In this document: piece by piece, positions 17,729 to 26,856 of the stretch
Layout of the letters: each line of letters opens with the position of its first letter
How positions within the stretch are numbered: position 1 is the stretch's first letter
Assembly (NCBI GenBank): GCA_946892665.1
Contig: CAMPOT010000001.1
Span: 992,001-1,056,000, forward strand
Length of the DNA stretch: 64,000 nucleotides
Direction: 5' to 3'
From: Chryseobacterium sp. Marseille-Q5410
GTDB taxonomy: Bacteria; Bacteroidota; Bacteroidia; Flavobacteriales; Weeksellaceae
Notes under the pieces: model-generated
What the model saw: the letters and a program-made list of their open reading frames with translations, nothing else
Database searches by the model: none
What the model was told of the DNA's origin: nothing
Program-made: the position numbers and the translations under genes

Positions 17729-19727
17729 AATCTTGCTGTACCAAATGCTGTAAGTTCGGGTCATTCTTGATGCGCTCCATTTCACTGACAACAATATTCA
17801 GTATGTCTGATTTTATCTGCTTGTAATTACTTTCAATTTCCTGCTTCATCTTATCCTCGCCCTGCTCATTTACAAAATAAAGGATTTGTGGTATTGGCTG
17901 ATAGGCTTTGCTTTCTGCGGCTACCTTTTCATTATCTACTACGATTTCGGCGTGAAATATCTTCTGCTCAATACGTTCATCAAAGTTATCTGATACAGAA
18001 CCCACAAACATACCCTGTGTTAAGGTTGAGATTTTTGATGCAGGGATTAGACTGTCTAACTGTGTGGAGATAGAGGTAGATTTATCGTTGCGGTTAATGG
18101 TCATACTCTGACGTTTCTGCAATACTTTACCGAAGCGTTCCGAAAGGCTTTTTGCCGTTTCGCCGACCACCTGACCACTAAAAATATTACCTACCGTATT
18201 TTGAATAACCTTGCTTTCTTTGTCGCCGTAATCCCTCGTTAATTGCGAAAAATCCTGAAAGCCCAAGCATACTGCTACCTTATTACTTCTCGCTGTTGCG
18301 ATAAGATTGTCCAGTCCTCTGAAATAAATTGTGGGCAACTCATCTATGATAACGGAACTCTTTAGCTGTCCTTTTTTATTAATCAATTTTACAATCCTTG
18401 AATTGTATAAACCCAAAGCTGCGGAATAAATATTTTGACGGTCGGGGTTGTTGCCTACACATAAAATTTTGGGTTCTTTCGGGTTGTTGATGTCAAGTGT
18501 AAAATCATCGCCCGTCATTACCCAATACAATTGCGGGCTTATCATTCTTGATAACGGGATTTTTGCCGATGCTATCTGACCTTGTAACTGGTCTTGTGCG
18601 CCACCTTGCCACGCATCCATAAAGGGCGACAAATAATTTTCCAAATCGGGGTATGAGGTTAAAATTGTGAACACATCCGAATACTTTTTATTCAATAATT
18701 CAATGGCGTGTGGGAACGTACAATACTTACCGTTATCGTAGATTTTCAGATACCAAATAATGGCAGCTAAAAGAATAATTGGGCTTTCCACGAAGAAATC
18801 GCCTTGCTTCTGTATCCACGACCTGTTGAGGTTTAGCATTATCGTATATGCCGCTTCGTAAGCATCTGAAATGTCCGTCATAAAATCAGGATTTAGTGGA
18901 TTACATCGGTGGCTCTTGCGTGGGTCGTCAAAATTTATCACATAAAATTTCGGCTGTACTTTGTACTTATCCCGATGCTTCAGTAAGTGATTGTAGGCGA
19001 TAGTCGAAAGGTCGTCAAACTTGAAGTCGTAGATGTACATACTAAAGCCTTTTTCAATTTGCTGCTTGATGTAGTTGTTTACAATAGCATAAGATTTACC
19101 TGAACCCGGAGTACCCAACACGATTGATGCCCTGAATGGATTTACAATGTTTATCCAGCCGTTGTTCCATTTGCCTTTGTAGTAAAATTTGGTGGGCAGG
19201 TTGACGGAATACTCGTTTTCCATCAACTTAGTTTCCTGTTGAAAGCTCTCGTTTTCGTTATTGAAAACATCGTCCATTAAATTGTTTTTCAGTAATCTGC
19301 TCATCCATACGCCTGCCATCAGCAAGGCGATGTAACCTAATGAGTTAGTAAGCATATACAGAAATGTGCCTGTTGCCGGAGATAGCTTTAGCAACGGTGT
19401 GTTCAGGAAAAACAGCACAAAACCAACGCCCAAAACCACGTAAATTTTAGACCAGGTTATCTTCTCGTTCTTTACGCCCTTTGTTCCTAAACAGCTTAAA
19501 GCCAGTAAAACCAAAGCAAATGCTTTAGTATAAAGGGTATGTGAAAACAAGCCCGCCGTCCGGTCGAAATTGCCTAATATCTTGTTAATTACTTCCAACG
19601 TCCAACCACGTTCTAAAAAGAAACCGTAGCAGAACCAATAAAGGTGCATCAGCACCAAAAGAATACTGACTGCCCGCATAAAAGCCATTATCTTGGCAAG
19701 CCCTCTTAAATCGTCTTCTCCCTGCAT
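17727..19727 (-). CDS. mobC: Type IV coupling protein MobC/TraG (VirD4-like ATPase)
   Basis: 666 residues. Four hydrophobic segments in residues 15-145 anchor it in the inner membrane. The Walker A motif GTPGSGKS is at about 205-212, and a Walker-B-like SSVIIDELPTIYF lies in the second half, followed by the FQDFSQL motif of the TraG/VirD4 family. It would carry the relaxase-DNA complex to the secretion channel. It is encoded downstream of mobA and mobB, but a separate GCC-phased motif lies just before its own start, so it may also have its own promoter. Confidence 0.92.
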   Translation of the reverse strand: MQGEDDLRGLAKIMAFMRAVSILLVLMHLYWFCYGFFLERGWTLEVINKILGNFDRTAGLFSHTLYTKAFALVLLALSCLGTKGVKNEKITWSKIYVVLGVGFVLFFLNTPLLKLSPATGTFLYMLTNSLGYIALLMAGVWMSRLLKNNLMDDVFNNENESFQQETKLMENEYSVNLPTKFYYKGKWNNGWINIVNPFRASIVLGTPGSGKSYAIVNNYIKQQIEKGFSMYIYDFKFDDLSTIAYNHLLKHRDKYKVQPKFYVINFDDPRKSHRCNPLNPDFMTDISDAYEAAYTIMLNLNRSWIQKQGDFFVESPIILLAAIIWYLKIYDNGKYCTFPHAIELLNKKYSDVFTILTSYPDLENYLSPFMDAWQGGAQDQLQGQIASAKIPLSRMISPQLYWVMTGDDFTLDINNPKEPKILCVGNNPDRQNIYSAALGLYNSRIVKLINKKGQLKSSVIIDELPTIYFRGLDNLIATARSNKVAVCLGFQDFSQLTRDYGDKESKVIQNTVGNIFSGQVVGETAKSLSERFGKVLQKRQSMTINRNDKSTSISTQLDSLIPASKISTLTQGMFVGSVSDNFDERIEQKIFHAEIVVDNEKVAAESKAYQPIPQILYFVNEQGEDKMKQEIESNYKQIKSDILNIVVSEMERIKNDPNLQHLVQQD

Positions 19728-19787
19728 TATTTTAAGTTTTAATGTTCGGGCGTGAATTTAAAGGCTCTATGGAGTGGCTCTAAGAAT

Positions 19788-19823
19788 GTGGCAGCCAGTG
19801 GCGTTCTGTGGCAGTGTTTGGCT
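19788..19823 (-). promoter_or_regulatory. GCC-phased motif upstream of mobC
   Basis: Read on the minus strand, four GCC triplets recur exactly 10 bp apart, with AAACACT, ACAGAAC and ACTGGCT between them. The copy faces mobC and lies about 61 bp before its start codon, so the motif follows gene direction rather than map direction. Confidence 0.6.
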
Positions 19824-19828
19824 AAATA

Positions 19829-21115
19829 TTATTGCTGACCTCTTTGGCGTTTGCGCTTCTTCTTCATCTTATTGGCAAAGTCCTGTTCTTCGTAATCTTC
19901 GCCCTGGGCTTCGGGCAATAAGCCGCCCAGTGCTTCAATCAAACCGTCTTCGTGTTTGTCCGTAGTTAAGAAGTCGAACAAATGGTGTGGTTCTTCCGTA
20001 GGAAGATCCGCATCATTTGATGTGGATAGTTTGGGTTGTGAAACGACAGGTTCCTTAATATCGGGTTTGATGTTATTGTTCCAATAATCATTAAAGGTGT
20101 TGGCAGAAAGTTCTGTTGCCAAACGTGAACCGTTCCAAACCACTTTGGAATTGTGGTCAATAAATGTGATACCATAAATGCGCCCTGTATCATTCCTGCG
20201 TACCACTACGTTAATGCCCTGTTCTACTAATTGCTTCTTAAAAGCCTGCTCATTGCCCGTGGTTTTCAGGGCAATGGTAACAGCAGATTTTAGGCTTTGT
20301 TTGGTAGGATTATCTTTCAAAGCGGTTTTGCATTTCGCAAAATGCAATTCCAAAGCCAGAAGCCCTGCGCTCTTTCCAAACAGCGAAGCCTTGAACGGAT
20401 GCCCGGCTCTTTCGCCTTTTTCATTCAATGGAATATATAATAAGCCCTGCTGCATTTTTCCTTGCAATTCGCCCTCGATTTTCTCGGTGGTAATATTGAA
20501 CAAGGAAAGCAGGGCATTGTATTCGCCCAACGTTTGGTATTGGTAATAGTTCGGCAGGTGGCGAACAACTGAAGCGATTTGACTTTTTACATCGCCTGCC
20601 CGATAATCTACCGGACGGAAAACCTTATCTGTTTGGCTGCGCTCCTTATCCGTTGCGGGTATCAATCCGTACTTTCTTTCCAATTCACGGCATACATTCA
20701 TAGACCGCATTCTCTCGAATTTGTCCGAAATCTTTTTGCCCTGCTCGTCCACGCAAACCGATACAATGTGTATATGGCTGCGGTCAATATCGGTATGTTT
20801 GAATACGACAAAAGGCTGTTCGCCGTAACCCATTTCCCGCATATACTGTTCTGCCATTTCCCGAAACTTATCATCACTTACCTTGTCGTTTGGGTCAGGA
20901 TTGAGCGAAATATGCAACGTATGTTTCTCGGTATTACGGTTGGCTATTAGGTAAGACGCAAAAGATTGGGCTAATTGTGCAACAGAATAATGACCGCTTG
21001 CGTTTTCAATCATCTTATTGGCGAATAAAATCTGTCCGTTTTCATTCTCTACTTTAAGCTGATTGTACGCCAATGCCCCGTATAAATTTGCACTTCTTCC
21101 AATTTTTGCTATCAT
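19829..21115 (-). CDS. mobB: MobB relaxase (MOBP-type)
   Basis: 428 residues. The N-terminal relaxase domain carries the metal-binding histidines in HTDIDRSHIHIVS (His114 and His116 by count) and an upstream KHTLHISLNP motif. The nicking tyrosine is probably Tyr12 or nearby in the LYGALAYN segment, though this cannot be settled by eye. The C-terminus is very basic (KKKRKRQRGQQ), typical for DNA contact or secretion. It nicks oriT and pilots the strand. The start lies 8 bp from the mobA stop. Confidence 0.92.
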   Translation of the reverse strand: MIAKIGRSANLYGALAYNQLKVENENGQILFANKMIENASGHYSVAQLAQSFASYLIANRNTEKHTLHISLNPDPNDKVSDDKFREMAEQYMREMGYGEQPFVVFKHTDIDRSHIHIVSVCVDEQGKKISDKFERMRSMNVCRELERKYGLIPATDKERSQTDKVFRPVDYRAGDVKSQIASVVRHLPNYYQYQTLGEYNALLSLFNITTEKIEGELQGKMQQGLLYIPLNEKGERAGHPFKASLFGKSAGLLALELHFAKCKTALKDNPTKQSLKSAVTIALKTTGNEQAFKKQLVEQGINVVVRRNDTGRIYGITFIDHNSKVVWNGSRLATELSANTFNDYWNNNIKPDIKEPVVSQPKLSTSNDADLPTEEPHHLFDFLTTDKHEDGLIEALGGLLPEAQGEDYEEQDFANKMKKKRKRQRGQQ

Positions 21116-21123
21116 TTCTACCG

Positions 21124-21558
21124 CTATTTTTTCAGGTGTTTGGCTTCAAATTCCTCGCTTATTTGGATAATTTTTTGACATAGCACCACCATTTCTGCCG
21201 TCTGTTTTTCCAGTTTGTACAGAAATGCTGCGGCTTTTTTCTCGGAAAAATTCTTGTAGAGCAGCTTTACAATTTGGTTATAGTTCACGCCAATGGAACG
21301 GAACTGGCTGTGAAAAGAGGTCAGCCGCATATAGAAATCAACCGTTCCCTTGTCAATCTTAATGGTCTTTATGGTCTTGTCAAAGATGCAGGACGTTATA
21401 AAATGCGCTTTTACCTGCATACTTGATTTATCAAAAAGAGCAAGAAAGCGGGCGTGTTCCTGCGCATTAAAGGAAATTGTATAGCGGATTGTCGCCGGGT
21501 CTTCTTTAGGGCGGCGTCCGGTCTTTTTCAATTGCTTTCTGTTGTTATCGTTCATCAC
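21124..21558 (-). CDS. mobA: MobA mobilization accessory protein
   Basis: 144 residues. A basic N-terminus (KKTGRRPKEDPATIRYTISF) leads into a ribbon-helix-helix-like region, followed by a helical C-terminus with FRSIGVNYNQIVK, a signature of the Bacteroidota MobA/MbpA family. Such proteins bind oriT and help the relaxase form the relaxosome. It is the first gene of the mob operon, with the likely oriT directly upstream. Confidence 0.85.
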   Translation of the reverse strand: MMNDNNRKQLKKTGRRPKEDPATIRYTISFNAQEHARFLALFDKSSMQVKAHFITSCIFDKTIKTIKIDKGTVDFYMRLTSFHSQFRSIGVNYNQIVKLLYKNFSEKKAAAFLYKLEKQTAEMVVLCQKIIQISEEFEAKHLKK

Positions 21559-21621
21559 TAATCCATTTTAAAATCCATACAAAACCCTGACTTCGGAAGG
21601 TGTTTTCTGCCCCCTGCAAAG

Positions 21622-21677
21622 GGCAAGTTGTTTTGAGCATCGGAAATCATTCCGAGATGCTCAAAACACAACTTGCC
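21622..21677. other. Candidate oriT region: long imperfect inverted repeat
   Basis: GGCAAGTTGTTTTGAGCATC at 21622-21641 is repeated in inverse orientation at 21652-21677 with two short bulges, around a roughly 8-nt centre. A second hairpin (GTGTTC / GAACAC) follows at 21678-21693 and a third imperfect one at 21722-21760. The cluster lies 60 bp upstream of mobA, where Bacteroidota elements usually carry oriT. The nick site is not identified. Confidence 0.5.
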
Positions 21678-21848
21678 GTGTTCCGGTGAACACAAAAATC
21701 CGCCCTGCGGGACGGATTGAATGTAACAGGGAAAAACGGCTCGTTGCCGTTCCCGTTACACCCTGATATGTCAAAAGTCTTTTGCATAAATGCGTTAATA
21801 AAAATCACAATACAAAGTAAAGCCCTGTTTCCGATAGCGTTGCACTGT

Positions 21849-21891
21849 GCCACAGTGCCAAATGCTGCCTCTGACCGCCAAACACTGCCAC
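21849..21891 (+). promoter_or_regulatory. GCC-phased motif upstream of the tra operon
   Basis: This is the longest copy: GCC at 21849, then at 21857, 21867, 21877 and 21887, the last four exactly 10 bp apart. Spacers AAATGCT, TCTGACC and AAACACT match those of other copies. It stands about 410 bp before traA, much farther than elsewhere, with the GC-rich leader in between. Confidence 0.6.
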
Positions 21892-22299
21892 CGCTATACA
21901 ACCGAATGAATTTGATGAGTTCTTTGCCCTTGAATGTTGGCAGGCAGGCAGACAGCCCGTGCTTCAGGACGAGCAGACAGCATACATTCAGGACGGCAGG
22001 TTATCCTGCCTGCAAGATTGCAGGAACGCAAGAGCGCAGGAATGACGGAAAGCGGGACAGCCTGCTATCAGCATATCACGCCTGCCTGACGGATGGAATA
22101 CCTGACGGAACCAATGCAAGAAGGCAATCCCGCCTGATAAGATGCAGGACTGCTGTACGGCAGGGAAGCAGGCAATCAGCAAATCCCGCAGGCAAGCCTG
22201 ATGGCTATCCTGCAAGAAAGACAGCACGAAATCAGGATTGCCGGACTGAAAGCCTGCAACACTGAAAACAGGAAGATGTAAACTTTAAATTTTAAAAAT
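21892..22299 (+). other. Long GC-rich leader between the tra motif and traA
   Basis: About 400 bp without a convincing gene. It is dense in CAGG/CCTG words, with near-repeats such as TTCAGGAC (21963, 21988) and CCTGACGGA, and a hairpin GGCAGG-TTAT-CCTGCC at 21995-22010. The frame open across it (182 codons) gives a Cys/Arg/Pro-rich product with no familiar features. It may be an untranslated leader that regulates the tra operon, or part of oriT. Confidence 0.45.
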
Positions 22300-23067
22300 A
22301 TGGACACAAAAAAGAAACCTCTGTTTGTTGCCTTTTCTTCTCAAAAAGGCGGTGTTGGCAAAAGCACATTTACTACGCTTGTCGCCAGTACGATGCACTA
22401 TCGGTTGGGCTACAACGTAGCTGTATTTGATGCGGATTTTCCGCAGCACAGCCTGATGAAAATGAAAACCCGTGATTTGGCAATGGTAATGGAAAACGAG
22501 GCTTTGAAAAAACTGGCATATAAGCAGTTTACCACCATCAACAAAAAAGCCTATCCCATTATGCAGCACAAAGCGGACAGCGTACTGGATGCGGCGCACG
22601 AATTTGTAAACACTTCGCCCGTTCCGCTTGATGTGCTATTCTTCGACCTGCCCGGAACCGTGAACACGCCCGGCATACTGAAAGCACTGGCGGGAATGCA
22701 CCACATTTTTACGCCCATCACGGCAGACCGTGTGGTAATGGAAAGTACGCTCATCTTCACGCAGCTTTTGCAGGACGTGATTATGAAAAAAGGCGAAACT
22801 TCCATACAGAGCATTAACCTGTTTTGGAACCAGGTGGACGGCAGGGAAAGCACACCCTTATACAATGTGTACAATCAGCTTATTGCGCAACTGGGGTTAA
22901 GCCTGATGCAAAGCCAAATCAAGAACAGCACCCGTTTTCGCAAGGAAAGCGAAGCGGACAGCAAAACGGTTTTCCGTTCTACCGTAATGCCACCCGATGA
23001 GCGTTTGATGAAAGCCTGCCAGTTAGACCTGTTCATCAGCGAATTTTTAAACATCATTCAATTGTAG
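22300..23067 (+). CDS. traA: TraA, ParA-family ATPase
   Basis: 255 residues. The deviant Walker A motif SSQKGGVGKST is at about 13-23 and a switch-like FFDLPGTVNTPG at about 110-121. Bacteroides ICEs start their tra operon with a ParA/MinD-like protein of this size. Its role in transfer is not well defined; positioning of the DNA or apparatus is a reasonable guess. The next gene starts 4 bp after the stop. Confidence 0.88.
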   Translation: MDTKKKPLFVAFSSQKGGVGKSTFTTLVASTMHYRLGYNVAVFDADFPQHSLMKMKTRDLAMVMENEALKKLAYKQFTTINKKAYPIMQHKADSVLDAAHEFVNTSPVPLDVLFFDLPGTVNTPGILKALAGMHHIFTPITADRVVMESTLIFTQLLQDVIMKKGETSIQSINLFWNQVDGRESTPLYNVYNQLIAQLGLSLMQSQIKNSTRFRKESEADSKTVFRSTVMPPDERLMKACQLDLFISEFLNIIQL

Positions 23068-23071
23068 TGCT

Positions 23072-23521
23072 ATGGAAAAAGACAATAAAAGAAAAGTCAC
23101 GCCGGATATTAACGAAGAGCTGATGATGAACCTGATGGTGGACGGCGTTAAAAAGGACGGTTTACAGCTACCGCCCGAACCTGCCGAAGAGCAGGAAAAG
23201 GAAGCGGCAAAAGACGAGGTGCAGCAGGAAGAATTACCACAAAGCAAACCCGCACAACGGGAACGGAACCGCACCAAGAAAAACCTTGACGGATGCTACG
23301 GCGAACACTTTTTGAAAACCCACTCGATGACCAAGCGGGGCGATAAAAGCATTTATATCCGGCAGGAATACCACGAACGGCTATCCCGTATTGTACAGGT
23401 AATCGGTAAAGATGCCATACCCCTGTATGCCTATCTCGATAACATACTTGAACATCATTTTGAAATGTTTGAAAAAGCCATTACCGATGATTTCAACGAA
23501 AAGTTTAAACCCATTTTTTAA
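23072..23521 (+). CDS. DUF3408 protein (TraB position)
   Basis: 149 residues. A charged, Glu/Gln-rich N-terminal half (about 30-70) leads to a basic C-terminal domain with KRGDKSIYIRQEYHERLSRI, typical of DUF3408, a small conserved family following traA in Bacteroidota conjugative elements. The fold looks like a ribbon-helix-helix DNA-binding module, which would fit a partner of the ParA-like TraA; this is an inference. Confidence 0.8.
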   Translation: MEKDNKRKVTPDINEELMMNLMVDGVKKDGLQLPPEPAEEQEKEAAKDEVQQEELPQSKPAQRERNRTKKNLDGCYGEHFLKTHSMTKRGDKSIYIRQEYHERLSRIVQVIGKDAIPLYAYLDNILEHHFEMFEKAITDDFNEKFKPIF

Positions 23522-23532
23522 AGTACCTGATT

Positions 23533-24168
23533 ATGGAAATAGTAATTGTGATATGTCTGCTAATCGTCATTGTCCTGCTTTTGCAGGATAAGATTGTCAT
23601 TCATAAAAGGTCGGAGCAAAAGCCTACACAGCAAAAAGTTAACCCGAACCTGCCCGATATTATGGGGCATCCCAAGCCAGTAAGAAGCCTTTCAGTGCCA
23701 AACACCGCCAATGAAAGCCAAATAACGGAACCGGAGATAAACCCTGATAATTTAGACATTGAATACGACGAAAACGAAAACGTCAGCATTCAAATTCCGC
23801 AGGAAGAACTGGACGAAGTTTTCAGCAATATGCCTGATTTGGAAGAAGAGGAAGAAGAATGGAACAGGTACGGAATATCCGGTGGCGATAACGGTTTTGC
23901 CCAAGGGGTTACCTACGACGAACTAAGCTCCATAGGGGCGTTGCTCCAAAAAGAGAATTTGGAACAGGCTCAAAAGGAAACAGCGGTAGCCATAGTTCAG
24001 AAATTACAGGGAACCGAATTATTCAGCCTACTGGAAAATTCCATTGAGGGTGCTTCCCGAAAAATTGCCGAGCTTTTGGATAGCACACTCTCATCTGAAA
24101 GCGACTACGGTTCTTCCACCTTGCGGAAAAGTGGTTTGGGCGATTTTGACATTGGGGAGTTTGTCTGA
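23533..24168 (+). CDS. Conjugal transfer protein TraD-like, membrane-anchored
   Basis: 211 residues. Residues 1-17 are strongly hydrophobic (an N-terminal membrane anchor), followed by a low-complexity acidic middle with a run of Glu near 105-111 and a helical C-terminus ending FDIGEFV. The layout and place after DUF3408 fit the protein usually named TraD in Bacteroides-type ICEs, unrelated to F-plasmid TraD. A within-gene copy of the GCC-phased motif runs from 23697 to 23719. Confidence 0.65.
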   Translation: MEIVIVICLLIVIVLLLQDKIVIHKRSEQKPTQQKVNPNLPDIMGHPKPVRSLSVPNTANESQITEPEINPDNLDIEYDENENVSIQIPQEELDEVFSNMPDLEEEEEEWNRYGISGGDNGFAQGVTYDELSSIGALLQKENLEQAQKETAVAIVQKLQGTELFSLLENSIEGASRKIAELLDSTLSSESDYGSSTLRKSGLGDFDIGEFV

Positions 24169-24228
24169 AAAGACGGCTCCCTTTTGTCTTTTTAAAGGCG
24201 TTGCAGCCTGATAAAAAACAGTACAGAT

Positions 24229-25029
24229 ATGATTATGAAAGACGACCCTGATTATATATTCGAGGAATATAAAGGGCATACCATAGCAAGCCACAAGAAT
24301 AATGTTGTTGGCAAAGACATTAATAATCTCATCATTGTTTACCGTTCAGGCGAGTTCCCCAATCACGGGTTTATTATTGGACTGGATGATAGCAAGCTGT
24401 CAGGGGGCCGAAAGTCCGTGCCGCACAACATAGATGATGCAAAAGGCTACATTGACTGGGTAGTTGGTATTCAACAGAAAAAGGCAGAGATAAAGCCGAC
24501 AAATAATGTTGTTGACCAAGAAGCCTACGATTTGCGTGTAAACAAAGGTATGCTGCCAACAATAGCTATTGCAGGGCATACATTCTATGTGGATATTCGT
24601 ATGGATATGCTGCGACCTAAAGATGATTTCCTTTCAAAAGGTATTGTGTTCTCGGATATAGCCAACTACTATGATGAAGATAAAAGGACTTATACCATTC
24701 CCTACAATCCGAAGACACACGAATTTCAGGAACCGGATTACCGTACTATCAAAGAGCTTCCCAAAGATTTAATTGCTGTGCAATTTCCCTCCGAAAGATT
24801 GCTTGACAGGATTGGATGGAACAGGCATTACGGATTTGAACTGACACACGGACTGGCAAAGCAGGGCTTGAAGTTGCAGTTTGAAGCAAAGCAAATACCC
24901 TGGGAAAAAACCTTTCTTGTTGGTTTGATAAAAAGCAATCTGAAAGAAGAAAAGAACCTGCAAAAAGCTGCCAAAAAACAACAACCAACCCAACCAAAGA
25001 AAGGTAAACCGAAAGGTAGAAAAATGTAA
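24229..25029 (+). CDS. Conserved ICE protein of unknown function
   Basis: 266 residues (264 if translation begins at the second Met, 24235). No membrane segment or signal peptide is seen. The middle has aromatic, strand-rich sequence (IAGHTFYVDIRMDMLRPKDD), and the tail is basic, ending KPKGRKM, nearly the same as the end of the DUF3945 protein at 2168-3628. It is the last gene of the first tra block before a strong terminator. The shared basic end could be a secretion signal or DNA-binding tail; no function can be assigned. Confidence 0.65.
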   Translation: MIMKDDPDYIFEEYKGHTIASHKNNVVGKDINNLIIVYRSGEFPNHGFIIGLDDSKLSGGRKSVPHNIDDAKGYIDWVVGIQQKKAEIKPTNNVVDQEAYDLRVNKGMLPTIAIAGHTFYVDIRMDMLRPKDDFLSKGIVFSDIANYYDEDKRTYTIPYNPKTHEFQEPDYRTIKELPKDLIAVQFPSERLLDRIGWNRHYGFELTHGLAKQGLKLQFEAKQIPWEKTFLVGLIKSNLKEEKNLQKAAKKQQPTQPKKGKPKGRKM

Positions 25030-25048
25030 ATCGGCGCACCGATAACCG

Positions 25049-25080
25049 AACGTCAAACCGTAAAAAGTTTGGCGTTTTTT
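25049..25080 (+). terminator. Terminator ending the first tra block
   Basis: A 10-bp stem (AACGTCAAAC / GTTTGGCGTT, one T-G pair) with an 8-nt loop and a six-T tail, 20 bp after the last gene. Its presence means the downstream traE block needs its own promoter. Confidence 0.8.
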
Positions 25081-25099
25081 AAATACCGGAAATATTTTT

Positions 25100-26854
25100 T
25101 TATGCTCCTGCTATTTTTGTAAATTTTGGAGTATCAAATTTTGGTGTCGTTTTGGGTAAATCTACTTTGACCGATATAGGCATTGGAAAATCAACGCCCA
25201 TTATAATTGCTTCGCCGGAACCCAACGAAGGCAAAAAAGAAAGTGTTTCTTTATTCGCTGTTGAGCAAGCACTGGCTATTGCTTCTTTATCTTGATAATT
25301 AATTAATCTATGAGTAATGAATGTTCCCATCTGACTAAGTGTACCAACTGGAATATCTCTCGGCATTTGTGTTGATAAGCATAAAAACAATCCATATTTA
25401 CGGCTTTCTTTGGCAATATTATCAAAAGCATTTAATTCTGTACTTTCAAAATATTCATCCTTGACCTTTTTATTTAGGAACTGATGTGCCTCATCTACAA
25501 ATAGTATCAATGGCTTTTCTCTAAAAGCGTTTGTTCGTGCTTTATTCAATAAATATCTACCCAATGAATTTGCTAAAATCTCCCTAACCTGAAAATTGTA
25601 TGGTACGTTCTCAAATCCAATTCTTAAGACGTTCAAATCAGGATTATCTAAAAACTCATTTATTTTTGTGATTAGATTATTAGTCGTCGGTGCATTAAAT
25701 CCAAACATTCCGGAGTAGTCGTTGTCAGATATGACATTGTTGACACGCATTATCAAACTTGTCGCATTGCCGTAATTCCTTTCATCTCTATTAGCTGCCC
25801 AACGGTCGTTGAATATCTGAAAACATTCATTACCGATTTGTCTGTGAAGCAGGTTAATACCAAAATTGTTTATAGAGAAATCTTCGACTATCGCTTTATA
25901 AGTAAAGTAGGCATTATTGTAAGCGGCAGTCAAATTGCCCTGCTTCACAACTAATCCATTATTTAATATTACTTGTTGCCCACGGAATGTAAAGCTGTCG
26001 TTAGTTCCATCATTATTATGCCCGTTATTGGGAATATTACTCATTAGACAATGGGCTACTTTCAAAGATTTTATTGCTTCCAGTAAAACGGGTTGCTGAA
26101 CCTGTCCAGATGGTCTGAACAAAACAAATAAATCATTTATAGTTAAGTTTTGATAGGGAAAATAACTTTCCGAAATAAGAATGGAATGTGTAACTTTTGG
26201 ATGTGTGTCGAATGTAGAATACTCTCCCGTTGGGTCTAAAATAATTGCTTTCGCTCCTGTTTCTATTACTCCCTCCAAAAACTTGCTGATTGTATAACTT
26301 TTACCTCCACCAGTAGTTCCAACTACTGCACAGTGCCGACTGAAAATAGCCTGAAGAGATATATCTACTGGGACATTTTTGTCATAAATTAGATTACCCA
26401 TTCTAAATGTTGGCGAATGTTCAATGTTCTCTGGTTTTATTCCAAAAGTTTTAAAATGAGTAGAAAGAAATTCCGATGAACAAATAAAAACTTTAGAACC
26501 TATAAGGGGTAAACTATTTATCCCTTTTTCTATTTTACTTGGATTAAACAAGTCAAATGATAAGAGAATTTCTATTCTGCCTACGGGATGAAACGCCTTA
26601 GTTGAAAAGGTTCTTTCGCTTAATTCTAATCGTTCTTTTTCAGGTAAAGATATTTCTAACATTTTACCCAAAAATCCTTTGTCTTCCCCCTCAATAACAA
26701 TATAATTACCGACAAGTCCACCACGCAAGACTTCTGCGTGATGTACAAATGTTTTCATCAAAACAGAGGATGGAAAATGCACTTTAACAAAGGCAGGAGA
26801 TACAAAATTTATATAGCCAAGAAAATGACTGTGATTAAAAGGGCTATTGCTCAT
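25100..26854 (-). CDS. herA: HerA-like ATPase of a SIR2-HerA defence system
   Basis: 584 residues. An N-terminal HAS-barrel-like region (1-170) precedes Walker A GTTGGGKS at 179-186; Walker B LILFVDEAHQFLN follows in the C-terminal third, with a later QMPRDIP/THRLINYQD motif typical of HerA/DUF87. HerA forms hexamers that translocate or sense DNA. Its start lies 2 bp after the SIR2 stop, so the two are tightly coupled. SIR2-HerA pairs are known anti-phage systems that deplete NAD+. Inserted against the direction of the tra genes. Confidence 0.9.
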   Translation of the reverse strand: MSNSPFNHSHFLGYINFVSPAFVKVHFPSSVLMKTFVHHAEVLRGGLVGNYIVIEGEDKGFLGKMLEISLPEKERLELSERTFSTKAFHPVGRIEILLSFDLFNPSKIEKGINSLPLIGSKVFICSSEFLSTHFKTFGIKPENIEHSPTFRMGNLIYDKNVPVDISLQAIFSRHCAVVGTTGGGKSYTISKFLEGVIETGAKAIILDPTGEYSTFDTHPKVTHSILISESYFPYQNLTINDLFVLFRPSGQVQQPVLLEAIKSLKVAHCLMSNIPNNGHNNDGTNDSFTFRGQQVILNNGLVVKQGNLTAAYNNAYFTYKAIVEDFSINNFGINLLHRQIGNECFQIFNDRWAANRDERNYGNATSLIMRVNNVISDNDYSGMFGFNAPTTNNLITKINEFLDNPDLNVLRIGFENVPYNFQVREILANSLGRYLLNKARTNAFREKPLILFVDEAHQFLNKKVKDEYFESTELNAFDNIAKESRKYGLFLCLSTQMPRDIPVGTLSQMGTFITHRLINYQDKEAIASACSTANKETLSFLPSLGSGEAIIMGVDFPMPISVKVDLPKTTPKFDTPKFTKIAGA

Positions 26855-26856
26855 AG

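Noticed and set aside
21717-22265. A 182-codon open frame in the GC-rich leader before traA
   Set aside because: Its product is rich in Cys, Arg and Pro with repeated short words and no recognisable domain; composition reflects the CAGG-rich DNA. It also overlaps oriT-like hairpins.
23697-23719. A within-gene copy of the GCC-phased motif in the traD-like gene
   Set aside because: The triplets are 10 bp apart, but the copy lies mid-gene with no operon start nearby; it may be chance and was not listed as a separate site.
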